Source: Sulfurimicrobium sp964552675
Lineage (GTDB): Bacteria; Pseudomonadota; Gammaproteobacteria; Burkholderiales; Sulfuricellaceae
Reading direction: 5' to 3'
DNA length: 64,000 bases
Assembly (NCBI GenBank): GCA_964552675.1
Contig: CAZKHJ010000001.1
Coordinates: 150,593 to 214,592 of the forward strand
Positions 1 through 8,030 of this stretch are shown here, piece after piece. The notes under the pieces are model-generated. The model was given only the letters and a program-made list of their open reading frames with translations. It did no database searches and had not been told where the DNA came from. Each line of letters starts with the position of its first letter. The first letter of the stretch is position 1. A program made the position numbers and the translations under genes.

Positions 1-96
1 ATTTCATCATTTCCTTGGATTGTTGCTATTCACGAATTATATCGGCAATACTTGCCGTTACTAAAGCCTTACTCAGGACATTACCGCGAAAAAACA

Positions 97-603
97 CTAG
101 AACCAGCGGTATTTTTCCACCAGTACGATTTCCGCCCCCACTACGCTCTCCGGCCCGGTTGGCGACACCAGGTCCTTCAATAGATTTACCCGCAGACGCA
201 AGCCCAACTCCCCGCTGCGGGCCGCCACAAAATATTGCTCATCCTTGACGCGATAGAGCAATTCATGGCGCGCCGCGTCAAAACCCCAAGCCCCCGGAGG
301 CAGATCCGGCCACGTCAGCACACTGCTTATTCCAAGATATCCAGGCGGCGGCGCGGCCAGCCACTCGACCGGGTTCTTACCGGCCAGGCCGGGAAGCTCG
401 GCTTCCTTCCCATGCATCAGCATCTCCGCCACCTTGTAGCGCAGCCCCGAACGCATGTTCATGACCGTCATTTCGACCGTGGTTTTTTCAGCCAAAGCCT
501 GGTAGTACGTCAGACGATCAAGCAATATAAATGCCAGGAGGCTCAGCACCACGCTGGCCACAGCAAATTCCAGCATAGAGGAGCCGGTTTGCCGCCCCCT
601 CAC
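97..603 (-). CDS. prepilin-like pseudopilin of a MSHA/type II-like pilus cluster
   Basis: 168 aa. The N-terminus has a short basic leader ending in Gly7, then S-S-M-L-E with Glu at mature position 5, then about 20 hydrophobic residues. This is the class III prepilin signal cut and methylated by a PilD-type peptidase. The rest is a globular domain with no motif I recognise. Such minor pseudopilins prime or cap the pilus-like fibre in the inner membrane and periplasm. Its start overlaps the stop of the upstream F-protein gene by 4 nt, so the two are probably translationally coupled. It may be one of the Msh minor pilins or a GspG/H-like protein, and I cannot choose. The gene ends inside the window, and more of the cluster probably lies to its left. 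Confidence 0.7.
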   Translation of the reverse strand: MRGRQTGSSMLEFAVASVVLSLLAFILLDRLTYYQALAEKTTVEMTVMNMRSGLRYKVAEMLMHGKEAELPGLAGKNPVEWLAAPPPGYLGISSVLTWPDLPPGAWGFDAARHELLYRVKDEQYFVAARSGELGLRLRVNLLKDLVSPTGPESVVGAEIVLVEKYRWF

Positions 604-1829
604 TTGTGCAGCGCCGCCTTGCCCAGATCCCAGATCGGCAGGAACACACCCAGGGCCAGGATCAGGACCAGCACGCCCAGGCCAACGATCAGGATGGGTT
701 CGATCTTGGCAGAGAGGTTGTCTACTTCATATGCCACCTCGCGCTCATACATTTCGGCAATTTCCTGCATCAGGTCGTCCAGCTCACCAGTTTCCTCCCC
801 CACCGCAATCATCTGCAGCACGACCGGGGTGAACACGCCGGACGCCACGGCTGTGCGCAGGATGCTGTCGCCCCGCTCCACGCCTTCGCGGATAGCATCG
901 ATTTTTTTTGCGATGAAGTCATTGTCCACCACCTGCGCCACCACACCCAGTCCCTGCACGATGGGCACCCCGCTGCGGCTGGTGAGGGCATAGCTGCGGG
1001 CAAAGCGGGCCAGGGTGGCTTTTTCGATGATGCTGCCCACCACTGGCAGACGCAACTTGGTCTTGTCCCACTGATAGCGCCCCACCGGGGTGGCGATATA
1101 AAGGCGGAAGCCATAAATCGCACCGGCCAGGATCATGAGCATCACGGGCCAGTACTGCACGGTAAAGTCCGAAGTGGCGATCAGGAGTTTGGTCATGGCC
1201 GGCAATTCGGCGTTGAAACCCTTGTACACCTTGGCAAAAGCAGGAATCACGAACAGGTTGATGATCGCTATCGCCACCACCATCGCGATAATCACGAAAG
1301 TGGGGTAACGCATTGCCGACTTGATCTTGTCCTTGGTCGACTTCTCGAATTCCAGGTAATAGAACAGACGCAGGAAAATTTCCTCCAGCATACCGGTCGC
1401 TTCCCCCACTCGCACCATGCTGACATAGAACGGGTTGAACACATCGGGGTGACGGCGCATGGCGGCAGAGAGCTCGCGCCCGCTGTCCAGGCTTTCGCGC
1501 ATGTCCTGCAGCACTTTTTTCATCGAATGGTTATGCGTTGACTCCTGCAGGCCGGCCAGAGAACGCATGATCGGCACGCCGGCCTTGAGCAGGGTATACA
1601 TCTGGCGCGAGAACAGCATGACGTCGATGGCAGAAATCTTTTGCTGCTGTAAACGCTCCAGCAGCCCTTCCCCCTCCTTCGCCGGCCCCTTGGCGGACAG
1701 GCTGATTTCCACCGGGGTTATGCCGTTGTTGAAGAGCATATCCGCCACCGCCGCGCTATCAGGGCCTTCCTGGATGCCCTCGATCAGGTCGCCACGGGCG
1801 TTGCGGGCTTTATAGGCAAAGAATGGCAT
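600..1829 (-). CDS. mshG: type II secretion F-family inner-membrane platform protein (MshG/PilC-like)
   Basis: 409 aa, the usual length for GspF/PilC/MshG. The protein starts with the typical beta-rich MPFFAYKARN segment. It carries two repeated T2SSF helical domains, roughly residues 68-195 and 270-395, each with the pattern of a cytoplasmic helix bundle followed by membrane helices. Three hydrophobic segments are visible near residues 175-195, 222-245 and 375-400. F proteins sit in the inner membrane and transmit the ATPase stroke to pilin subunits. The partner ATPase gene (2620-4323) lies upstream on the same strand, but a toxin-antitoxin pair separates the two. The symbol is by analogy with the MSHA pilus; a generic gspF name would be equally defensible. 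Confidence 0.85.
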   Translation of the reverse strand: MPFFAYKARNARGDLIEGIQEGPDSAAVADMLFNNGITPVEISLSAKGPAKEGEGLLERLQQQKISAIDVMLFSRQMYTLLKAGVPIMRSLAGLQESTHNHSMKKVLQDMRESLDSGRELSAAMRRHPDVFNPFYVSMVRVGEATGMLEEIFLRLFYYLEFEKSTKDKIKSAMRYPTFVIIAMVVAIAIINLFVIPAFAKVYKGFNAELPAMTKLLIATSDFTVQYWPVMLMILAGAIYGFRLYIATPVGRYQWDKTKLRLPVVGSIIEKATLARFARSYALTSRSGVPIVQGLGVVAQVVDNDFIAKKIDAIREGVERGDSILRTAVASGVFTPVVLQMIAVGEETGELDDLMQEIAEMYEREVAYEVDNLSAKIEPILIVGLGVLVLILALGVFLPIWDLGKAALHK

Positions 1830-1842
1830 TCAAATCGTCCAC

Positions 1843-2316
1843 TTATCCATGATCACGCGCCAGGTAAGGCTGCGAAAAAATATTTACATGTTGCAGGATT
1901 TCAACCAGCCGCTGTGCTGCAACAAATGCCCGATTCAGTATTGCCACCTGTATTTCGCTGTCTTCCGGATAATCATGGGCAAAAGCGTTGCGGATTTCGC
2001 GCATTTCCAGCCACTCGTCGGCAGAAGGTAGTGCCCCGATTTTTTCCAGTCGATCCAGCTTGTCCAGATAAGCGGGAAAATCACCTGGCTCCCGGGTTAA
2101 TTCCAGTATCGCAGGAAACAGCTTGGCACCCATGGTGTCCTGCAGTTTCGCAAAACGTGTAGTAAATTGATCCAGAACCGCTATGGCTTCGTCGTCAAGC
2201 CGGCGTAATTCATCAGGGGTTAGCGGCAGTTCTGCCCTGAAGTATTCCATGGCCCACAACATTCGGCGCACGTGAGTCTCACATTGGGCAAGCAACGCCA
2301 CAAATAGCGTGCTCAC
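1843..2316 (-). CDS. hepT: HepT-like HEPN-domain toxin
   Basis: 157 aa, all-helical by composition. Near residue 108 it has the sequence RNAFAHDY, which fits the R-x4-H-x-Y motif that forms the RNase or AMPylation-target site of HEPN toxins. In characterised pairs HepT cleaves RNA and is silenced when MntA adds AMP groups to the motif tyrosine. The start overlaps the stop of the upstream nucleotidyltransferase gene by 4 nt, as expected for such pairs. It is somewhat longer than many HepT proteins (about 110-145 aa). The gene sits 13 nt before mshG, inside an otherwise co-directional pilus operon. Which partner is toxin and which is antitoxin follows the family and is not visible here. Confidence 0.8.
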   Translation of the reverse strand: MSTLFVALLAQCETHVRRMLWAMEYFRAELPLTPDELRRLDDEAIAVLDQFTTRFAKLQDTMGAKLFPAILELTREPGDFPAYLDKLDRLEKIGALPSADEWLEMREIRNAFAHDYPEDSEIQVAILNRAFVAAQRLVEILQHVNIFSQPYLARDHG

Positions 2317-2615
2317 AAATGAACCCCATCACGACGCGCCAATGCATATATAGGAAGCTCCTCGCCACCTTTACGGCGTATGACCACATCGATTCTGCGA
2401 TCACCAATTCGCCGTTTGAGTCGCGCCAGGAAAGCGAAACGTGCGGCGACCAACTGTTCAGCCGTTTCAATCTGGGGTTGCACATAAAGATCGATATCCC
2501 CACCCCGTTCGTTATCATCAACGCGGGATCCGAACAACCAGACATCCGTTCCCGGGCCGAAATAATGTTCTGTTTCCTGTTTGATTGCCTCAATCTGTTC
2601 TGCCGTCAAACGCAT
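2313..2615 (-). CDS. mntA: MntA-like minimal nucleotidyltransferase antitoxin
   Basis: 100 aa minimal nucleotidyltransferase. The Pol-beta fold signature is visible as GSRVDDNERGGDID at about residues 29-42. It is G-S, then nine residues, then D-x-D, one residue shorter than the textbook GSx10DxD but common in this subfamily. The Asp pair would bind Mg-ATP. In studied systems MntA adds AMP to a tyrosine of the HEPN toxin and so inactivates it. The gene starts only 4 nt after the stop of mshE and overlaps hepT by 4 nt. It is therefore probably transcribed with the pilus genes, possibly plus a promoter of its own. Confidence 0.8.
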   Translation of the reverse strand: MRLTAEQIEAIKQETEHYFGPGTDVWLFGSRVDDNERGGDIDLYVQPQIETAEQLVAARFAFLARLKRRIGDRRIDVVIRRKGGEELPIYALARRDGVHL

Positions 2616-2619
2616 GCCT

Positions 2620-4323
2620 TCAATCCTCGAACTGATTGCTGATCCGCATCGCTTCCGCCACCGTGGTCCGCCCCTTGATGACTTCGCCCACTGCCTGGCT
2701 GCGCAGGGTCTTTCCAGCCATCTGCTGCCGCGCTATTTTCATGAAATGCTGTGGGTCGTGATGATTGGCGGCCTCGACCATTTCGAAGTTCATTTCCAGC
2801 ATCTCATAGATGCCCATGCGGCCTTGGTAACCGGTGCCGTTGCAGTTGGTGCAGCCGCGACCATGCTTGTACTGGTGCTGATCCACGGCATCCTTGAGTT
2901 CAAGGCGCATCCATTCGTGTTCATAAGGCTTGAGAGCATACGATTCGGCGCAACTTTCGCATACCAGGCGCACCAGGCGCTGGGCCAGCACCACCTGCAG
3001 CGAGGTTGCCACCATGAAGCGCGGCACGCCCATGTCGATGAGGCGGATCGGGGTGCTGATGGCATCGTTGGTGTGCAGGGTGGACAGCACCATGTGGCCG
3101 GTCATTGCCGCCCGCAGGCCGATTTGCGCGGTTTCCTGGTCGCGTATCTCACCCACCAGGATGATGTCCGGATCCTGACGCAAAGTGGAACGCAGCACAC
3201 GGGCGAAGGACAGGTCGATCTTCTCGTTGACCTGCACCTGGTTGATGCCGGAAAGACGGTATTCCACCGGGTCTTCCACGGTGAGGATCTTGGACTCGAT
3301 CGAGTTCAGTTCCGCCAGGGCGGAATACAGGGTAGTGGTCTTGCCGGAGCCGGTCGGCCCGGTCACCAGCACCATGCCATTGGGGCGATGAAGAATCTTG
3401 CGGAATTTTTCCAGCATCTCCGGCGGCATGCCCAGCTTGTCGAGCGTCAGAATGCCGCCACTCTGGTTGAGCAGACGCATGACCACCGATTCGCCATGCT
3501 GGGTGGGCATGGAAGAGATACGCACGTCGATCGACTGCCCGCGCACCTTGATGTTGAAACGGCCATCCTGGGGCAGGCGCTTCTCGGAAATATCAAGGCC
3601 GGACATCAGCTTGAGACGCAGCACCAGCGCCGCCGCGATCTTGTTGTCGGCTTCCGTCTGCAGGTGCAGCACGCCGTCGATGCGGAAACGGATCTGTAGT
3701 TTGGCTTCCTGCGGTTCGATGTGGATATCCGAGGCACGTACCTGGGTAGCATCCTCGAACATGGTCTGCAGCAGCTTGACCACCGGGGCTTCTTCCAGGT
3801 TGGTGGTCGCGCCCAGCCCGCCGAAATCCACCACGGTATCGCCCAGTTCTTCTTCCAGCGCCTGGGCCAGACCACTGATCTGATCGGTACGACGATAAAC
3901 GCGGTCGATGGTTTGCAGCAACTGGCTTTCCGCCACGGCAGCAAGGTCAATATCGCGCTTGAGCAGACGCGCCAGCTCGTCAAAGGCGAACAGGTCGGAA
4001 GGGTCGGCCATGCCGACCAGCAGCGCGGCCCCGCGATCTTCCAGTACCAGCGCGCGAAAGCGGCGTGCCTGAGTTTCCGGCAGCCGGTTGACCATCTCGG
4101 TGTCAACGTTGTAAAACTTGAGATTGATAAAGGGAATCTGCAACTGGCGCGCAATCGCCTCGGCAATCCCTTCCTCAGTCACAAAACCGTTTTCGACGAA
4201 AATCCGGCCCAGCTTGCGCCCGCTGCTTTTCTGTTCGGCCAGGGATTGCATCAGTTGCGCTTCCGTCAGCAGCTTCTGCTGGATCAGCACCTCGCCCAGC
4301 CGGATTTTTTCAGGTTTGGCCAT
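2620..4323 (-). CDS. mshE: GspE/PilB-family assembly ATPase with MshEN-type N-terminus
   Basis: 567 aa. The C-terminal half is a secretion hexamer ATPase: Walker A GPTGSGKTTT near residue 320, an Asp box, Walker B and a His box with STLHTNDA near residue 418. Two CxxC pairs near residues 458 and 493 form the zinc knuckle of extension ATPases. The N-terminus carries two back-to-back motifs of the type RLGxxLI...LLTxxQLxxxL (R8-L9-G10, and again at L38-G39). This is the pattern of MshEN domains, which bind cyclic di-GMP. The enzyme would power extension of a MSHA-like fibre from the cytoplasmic face of the inner membrane. It is the first visible gene of the leftward cluster. Confidence 0.9.
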   Translation of the reverse strand: MAKPEKIRLGEVLIQQKLLTEAQLMQSLAEQKSSGRKLGRIFVENGFVTEEGIAEAIARQLQIPFINLKFYNVDTEMVNRLPETQARRFRALVLEDRGAALLVGMADPSDLFAFDELARLLKRDIDLAAVAESQLLQTIDRVYRRTDQISGLAQALEEELGDTVVDFGGLGATTNLEEAPVVKLLQTMFEDATQVRASDIHIEPQEAKLQIRFRIDGVLHLQTEADNKIAAALVLRLKLMSGLDISEKRLPQDGRFNIKVRGQSIDVRISSMPTQHGESVVMRLLNQSGGILTLDKLGMPPEMLEKFRKILHRPNGMVLVTGPTGSGKTTTLYSALAELNSIESKILTVEDPVEYRLSGINQVQVNEKIDLSFARVLRSTLRQDPDIILVGEIRDQETAQIGLRAAMTGHMVLSTLHTNDAISTPIRLIDMGVPRFMVATSLQVVLAQRLVRLVCESCAESYALKPYEHEWMRLELKDAVDQHQYKHGRGCTNCNGTGYQGRMGIYEMLEMNFEMVEAANHHDPQHFMKIARQQMAGKTLRSQAVGEVIKGRTTVAEAMRISNQFED

Positions 4324-4415
4324 CGTCGCCCCGGTTTCTCATGTCATTTGTCATAAGTAAAACACATCTTATTGATAGTGTTAAATTAACGTTTTTCCAA
4401 CCGGGACACAAGAAA

Positions 4416-4880
4416 TTGTTTGCAATCGTACTTTTCGAGCCGGAAATCCCGCCCAACACCGGCAATATCATCCGTCTCTGCGCCAATACCGGCACCGCCC
4501 TGCATCTGGTGGAACCACTCGGATTCACGCTGGAAGACAAACAGCTGCAACGTGCCGGGCTGGATTATCACGAATATGCCACGCTCAAGGTTCATCCGGA
4601 CTGGACGGCATGCAAGGCACACTTTTCCGGGAGCCGGCTGTTCGCAGCCACTACCAAGGGTGCGACACGTCACACCGAAGTGCACTTTCAGGCAGGGGAT
4701 GTCTTGGTTTTCGGTCCGGAAAGCCGGGGGCTGCCACCTGAAATCCTGGCAGATTTTGCGCCGGAGCAGCGCATACGCCTGCCAATGCAACCTGAAAGCC
4801 GCAGCCTGAATTTATCCAATGCCGCGGCGGTAATGATTTATGAAGCGTGGCGGCAAAACGGTTTCGAGGGTGGCATTTAG
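4416..4880 (+). CDS. trmL: tRNA (cytidine/uridine-34-2'-O)-methyltransferase
   Basis: Likely 154 aa, starting at TTG 4416, where the sequence lines up with the family N-terminus (x-F-A-I-V-L-F-E-P-E-I-P-P-N-T-G-N). An in-frame ATG at 4341 would add 25 residues of non-family sequence. SPOUT-fold methyltransferase: the N-x-G-N-I-I-R-L-C-A motif is at the start. The SAM-binding trefoil knot contains V-F-G-P-E-S-R-G-L-P and a C-terminal R-S-L-N-L-S-N-A. TrmL methylates the ribose of the wobble base in tRNA-Leu species. The gene runs convergently into gpsA with a 4-nt tail overlap. In E. coli trmL also lies near gpsA, though in the same direction and with cysE between them. Confidence 0.88.
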   Translation: MFAIVLFEPEIPPNTGNIIRLCANTGTALHLVEPLGFTLEDKQLQRAGLDYHEYATLKVHPDWTACKAHFSGSRLFAATTKGATRHTEVHFQAGDVLVFGPESRGLPPEILADFAPEQRIRLPMQPESRSLNLSNAAAVMIYEAWRQNGFEGGI

Positions 4881-5869
4881 CGTTCGAATTCCGCGCTGGG
4901 AACACGATTGAGCAACCCCTCTACCGCCGTGCGTGGAGCCAGCCCCTGATATAGCACCTGATATACGGCCTGAGTGATGGGCATATCCACCTGCTGTTCC
5001 CGAGCCAGTTCTGCCGCCTCGCGAGCCGTGTTGACACCCTCCGCCACATGGCCAAGATCACGCAGAATGGCTTCGAGAGACTTCCCCTGCGCGAGTTGCA
5101 GGCCGACCTGACGGTTGCGGGAAAGGTCGCCGGTACAGGTCAGGATCAGGTCGCCCATGCCAGTCAGCCCCATAAAAGTTTCCTGGCGCCCGCCCAGCGT
5201 GAGTCCCAGACGGGTGATTTCCGCCAGCCCACGGGTAATCAGTGCAGCGCGTGCATTATGGCCAAAGCCCATGCCATCGGAGATGCCTGCGGCAATGGCG
5301 AGAACATTTTTTACTGCTCCGCCCAGTTCCACACCCATCACATCATTGCTGGCATAGATGCGCAAACGGCTGCTGTGCAAGGACAGCGCAGTCTGGCGGG
5401 CGAACTCCTCGTCGCGGGAAGCAAGCGTCAGGGCCGTGGGCAGCCCCAACGCGACTTCACGGGCAAAACTGGGCCCGGACAGCACACCGCACGGCGTAGA
5501 CGCCAGAAGCTCCCCGGCCACCACTTCATGCGGCAATTTTCGACTGCCCGCCTCGAATCCCTTGCATGCCCACACCACTGGCAATCCGGGCGCCAGGCGC
5601 GCCAGTTCCCTGAGCAGAGGCCGCAACGCACCGCTGGGTACAACGGCCAGCGCCAGGGAGGCGTCAGCCAGAACGGATGCGAGGTCGGATGCAAAATCCA
5701 GCGTATCGGGCAGCGGCACTTCGGGCAAGTAGCGCGAGTTGGCGCGGGTCGAGGTCATTTCCGCCACCTGGACGGGATTCCGTGCCCACAGGCTTACCTT
5801 ATGGTAGCCAGCAAGACTGGCCGCCAGCGCCGTGCCCCAGGCTCCTGCTCCAAGTACGGCGATGTTCAT
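4877..5869 (-). CDS. gpsA: NAD(P)+-dependent sn-glycerol-3-phosphate dehydrogenase
   Basis: 330 aa from the ATG at 5869, which overlaps the stop of the SH3-domain gene as ATGA. A GTG three codons upstream is possible but less natural. The Rossmann motif GAGAWGTAL begins at residue 7. The substrate-binding part includes K-G-F-E, G-P-S-F-A-x-E, G-x-x-K-N-V-x-A-I-A-x-G and the G-L-T-G-M-G-D-L stretch with the following T-x-x-x-x-R-N. The enzyme reduces dihydroxyacetone phosphate to glycerol-3-phosphate for phospholipid synthesis. The gene belongs to the leftward yibN-grxC-trxC-secB-SH3-gpsA run. Confidence 0.95.
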   Translation of the reverse strand: MNIAVLGAGAWGTALAASLAGYHKVSLWARNPVQVAEMTSTRANSRYLPEVPLPDTLDFASDLASVLADASLALAVVPSGALRPLLRELARLAPGLPVVWACKGFEAGSRKLPHEVVAGELLASTPCGVLSGPSFAREVALGLPTALTLASRDEEFARQTALSLHSSRLRIYASNDVMGVELGGAVKNVLAIAAGISDGMGFGHNARAALITRGLAEITRLGLTLGGRQETFMGLTGMGDLILTCTGDLSRNRQVGLQLAQGKSLEAILRDLGHVAEGVNTAREAAELAREQQVDMPITQAVYQVLYQGLAPRTAVEGLLNRVPSAEFER

Positions 5870-6306
5870 GAGCCCCACACCTGGGAAGTCCGCACAAACC
5901 CCATGACACCATCCGGGTGACGCACCTTGATCCAGCCGCTGCCGGCGTACTCCACCAGTTCCAGAACCACGCCGCGTTCTGCCTGGAATGCCAATACCCT
6001 GCCATCCGGCGCCTGATACACGTCAGCAAGCGGCGCACTGACCAGCACCATGCGCTTGTCGCTGAGGTTCTTTTTCTCCACCCAGGACAGGTCGCCAGCG
6101 GCATCGCGCACCTTGGCGAAGGCTTCCAGGTTGACGATCACTTCAACAGGGTAATAACGGCTGGCAAGATACAGTTTCTTGCCATGAAGGGAAGGGGCGT
6201 CATACATCACGACACGATCCGACGCAATGGAACGGTATTCCAGCGCCGATGCAGAAAAAGGAAATACAGCGGCCAGCAGTACTATGGCAATGCGCCAGCC
6301 GCCCAT
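5866..6306 (-). CDS. exported SH3-domain protein
   Basis: 146 aa. Residues 1-22 form a signal peptide (MGGWRIAIVLLAAVFPFSASA), and the mature protein starts near Leu23-Glu24. Two bacterial SH3-like modules follow, roughly residues 27-85 and 90-145. Visible SH3 marks are the R-S-I-A-S-D-R-V-V-M-Y-D-A-P-S start of the first and the W-I-K-V-R-H-P-D-G-x-x-G-F-V-R end of the second. Such proteins are usually periplasmic and bind peptidoglycan or peptides. The exact role is unknown. It lies between secB and gpsA and overlaps gpsA by 4 nt. Confidence 0.75.
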   Translation of the reverse strand: MGGWRIAIVLLAAVFPFSASALEYRSIASDRVVMYDAPSLHGKKLYLASRYYPVEVIVNLEAFAKVRDAAGDLSWVEKKNLSDKRMVLVSAPLADVYQAPDGRVLAFQAERGVVLELVEYAGSGWIKVRHPDGVMGFVRTSQVWGS

Positions 6307-6318
6307 TTCCTGCCCGGC

Positions 6319-6780
6319 TTAATGCGTTGTCGCAGGCTGTTCGGCTGCCTGCGTCTGTCTCTGCTGCTGATAGATGCCCTCAAAGTTCATCGGCTGCAAT
6401 ACGACAGGCGGGAAACCGGCACGCACCACCATGTCCGAAATCACTTCACGCACATAGGGATAGAGAATATTGGGGCAGGCAACACCAAGCAGCGGCTCGA
6501 TCTCCGCCTGGGGGACGCCCTGAATACGGAAAATACCTGCTTGTGCAGCTTCCACCAGGAATGCGGTTTTCTCGCCTTCCAGCTTGGAAGTCACCGTCAC
6601 CGTCAGCACTGACTCAAACACGCCTTCGCCCAATTGCTCGGCCCGGGTATGGACTTCCACGCTGATCGCCGGCGCGCCCTGCTCAAGGAAAATCTGCGGG
6701 GAATTGGGGGTTTCGAGGGAAAGATCCTTCACATAGATCTTTTCGATGCCAAACACGGACTGCTTTTGTTCTTCGCTCAT
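6319..6780 (-). CDS. secB: protein-export chaperone SecB
   Basis: 153 aa, normal length. The N-terminal half holds the family signature I-E-K-I-Y-V-K-D-L-S-L-E-T-P-N-S-P and, further on, the F-L-V-E-A-A-Q-A-G-I-F segment. The C-terminal half holds L-G-V-A-C-P-N-I-L-Y-P-Y-V-R-E, which is nearly invariant in SecB. The tail is Q-rich and flexible. SecB is a cytosolic tetramer that holds preproteins unfolded and delivers them to SecA. It is the fourth gene of the leftward run, between trxC and the SH3-domain gene. Confidence 0.95.
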   Translation of the reverse strand: MSEEQKQSVFGIEKIYVKDLSLETPNSPQIFLEQGAPAISVEVHTRAEQLGEGVFESVLTVTVTSKLEGEKTAFLVEAAQAGIFRIQGVPQAEIEPLLGVACPNILYPYVREVISDMVVRAGFPPVVLQPMNFEGIYQQQRQTQAAEQPATTH

Positions 6781-6835
6781 TATGAAAATCTCTGAAAAAG
6801 GGGGATTGTAACGCGAAGCGCCGGAAAAATGGCAC

Positions 6836-7255
6836 TCAATGCCGCAGCAACCAGCTCCTCAGATTGGCGGCATCCATGGCCCCGGCGATGCGATCCACCT
6901 CGGCGCCATTTCTGAACAAAGCCAGGGTGGGGATGCTGCGAATCGCGAACTGCTGCGCCAATCCCTGCTCCGCTTCGGTATTCACCTTGACGAAGCGGAA
7001 ACGGGCGCCAAGTTCGGCGGCAAGCTGGGCGAACACCGGCGCCATCATTTTGCACGGCCCGCACCAGGGCGCCCAGAAATCGACCACGACGGGCATGTCG
7101 TTCCTAGCAATAAAGCGGGAAAAATTCGCCGCACCCAGTTCCAGCGGTTTGCCGTCGAGCAGTAAAGCGCCACATTTACCGCATTTCGGGTTCTGGCCCA
7201 GGCGCTCATCCGGCACGCGGTTGATGGCCTGGCAATCAGGGCAAACGACATTCAT
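6836..7255 (-). CDS. trxC: thioredoxin 2 (zinc-ribbon thioredoxin)
   Basis: 139 aa, starting at ATG 7255. A longer reading to 7339 would run into the glutaredoxin gene in another frame and is rejected. The N-terminal zinc ribbon has Cys5/Cys8 (CPDC) and Cys25/Cys28 (CGKC). The thioredoxin fold follows, with the active site WCGPC at Cys65/Cys68 and the cis-Pro loop I-P-T-L. TrxC is a cytosolic disulfide reductase often tied to oxidative stress. It lies between grxC and secB, a position not occupied in the E. coli version of this block. Confidence 0.92.
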   Translation of the reverse strand: MNVVCPDCQAINRVPDERLGQNPKCGKCGALLLDGKPLELGAANFSRFIARNDMPVVVDFWAPWCGPCKMMAPVFAQLAAELGARFRFVKVNTEAEQGLAQQFAIRSIPTLALFRNGAEVDRIAGAMDAANLRSWLLRH

Positions 7256-7268
7256 CCGGCACCTCCTG

Positions 7269-7526
7269 CTATTGGGCCAGCAAGGGCTCCAGCTTGCCTT
7301 CCATGTCGAGCGCGGACATGTCGTCGAAGCCGCCAACATGGAAGTCGTCGATATAAATTTGCGGCACGGTACGCCGGCCGGTGCGTTCCATCATCTCTTC
7401 CTTGCGGCCTGGTTCGAGGTCGATGCGGATCTTGTTGATTTCGGTTACGCCTTTCTTGTTCAGCAACTTTTCTGCCATGGTGCAGTAGGGGCACACACCG
7501 GTGCAATACATCGTTACATTTGCCAT
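7269..7526 (-). CDS. grxC: glutaredoxin 3
   Basis: 85 aa, the normal length of GrxC. The dithiol active site is CPYC at residues 12-15. The glutathione-binding residues are visible as T-V-P-Q-I-Y-I and the G-G-x-D-D pair near the C-terminus. The protein reduces disulfides and glutathionylated proteins in the cytosol. It is located directly downstream of the rhodanese gene, as in the E. coli yibN-grxC-secB order. Confidence 0.93.
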   Translation of the reverse strand: MANVTMYCTGVCPYCTMAEKLLNKKGVTEINKIRIDLEPGRKEEMMERTGRRTVPQIYIDDFHVGGFDDMSALDMEGKLEPLLAQ

Positions 7527-7545
7527 TTCACTTTCCTTTTTGCTA

Positions 7546-7965
7546 TCACTTGTGCTCGACGGGCATATTGGCCTGCTGCCACGCCAGCATGCCGCCGCTC
7601 AGATTGTAAACCTGCTCGAAGCCGTTTTTGCGCAACACGCTGCAACCATGCCCGGAACGTGCACCGCTGCGGCAAATGGCAATAATGGGCTTGTCCTTGA
7701 ATTTCTCCAGTTCATGCATGCGGCCAGACAACTGGCGCAACGGGATATGCCGGGCATGGGGGATATGCCCACCGGCCCACTCCTGATCTTCGCGCACGTC
7801 CAGCACCAGCGCGTCATGGTGGTTGATAAGCTGGGTCGCTTCCAGGGTGCCGACTTCCTTGATGCCGGAAATACGGCGGTTGATCATGGGCCAGAACAGC
7901 ATCATGCCGCTGACAAAGACCAGGGCCACCAGGCCCAGGTTGTTCTGAATGAATTGCACTTTCAA
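7546..7965 (-). CDS. yibN: membrane-anchored rhodanese-like sulfurtransferase (YibN type)
   Basis: 139 aa. One N-terminal membrane helix (about residues 9-28) is followed by a single rhodanese domain. The active-site loop is CRSGARS with the catalytic Cys near residue 98, so a persulfide-carrying enzyme is expected. The domain also shows the L-D-V-R-E and G-H-I-P-x-A-x-x-I-P motifs. It is likely anchored in the inner membrane facing the cytoplasm. It heads the ancestral yibN-grxC-secB-gpsA order. Here it directly follows the RND pump gene, which makes a role in sulfane-sulfur handling plausible but unproven. Confidence 0.85.
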   Translation of the reverse strand: MKVQFIQNNLGLVALVFVSGMMLFWPMINRRISGIKEVGTLEATQLINHHDALVLDVREDQEWAGGHIPHARHIPLRQLSGRMHELEKFKDKPIIAICRSGARSGHGCSVLRKNGFEQVYNLSGGMLAWQQANMPVEHK

Positions 7966-7980
7966 AAACTCCTTTCTTAG

Positions 7981-8030
7981 TTATCAGTGATCAGTAAAAA
8001 CCGGGGCGACAACTGATCACTGAACACTGA
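7981..8030. repeat. perfect 12-bp inverted repeat over the 3' end of the RND pump gene
   Basis: TCAGTGATCAGT at 7984-7995 is the exact reverse complement of ACTGATCACTGA at 8012-8023, with a 16-nt C/G-rich loop between. A further partial copy (ACTGAACTT) follows at 8026. The right arm covers the stop codon of the pump gene. There is no T-run after the stem on the minus strand, so it is not a standard intrinsic terminator. Confidence 0.7.
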
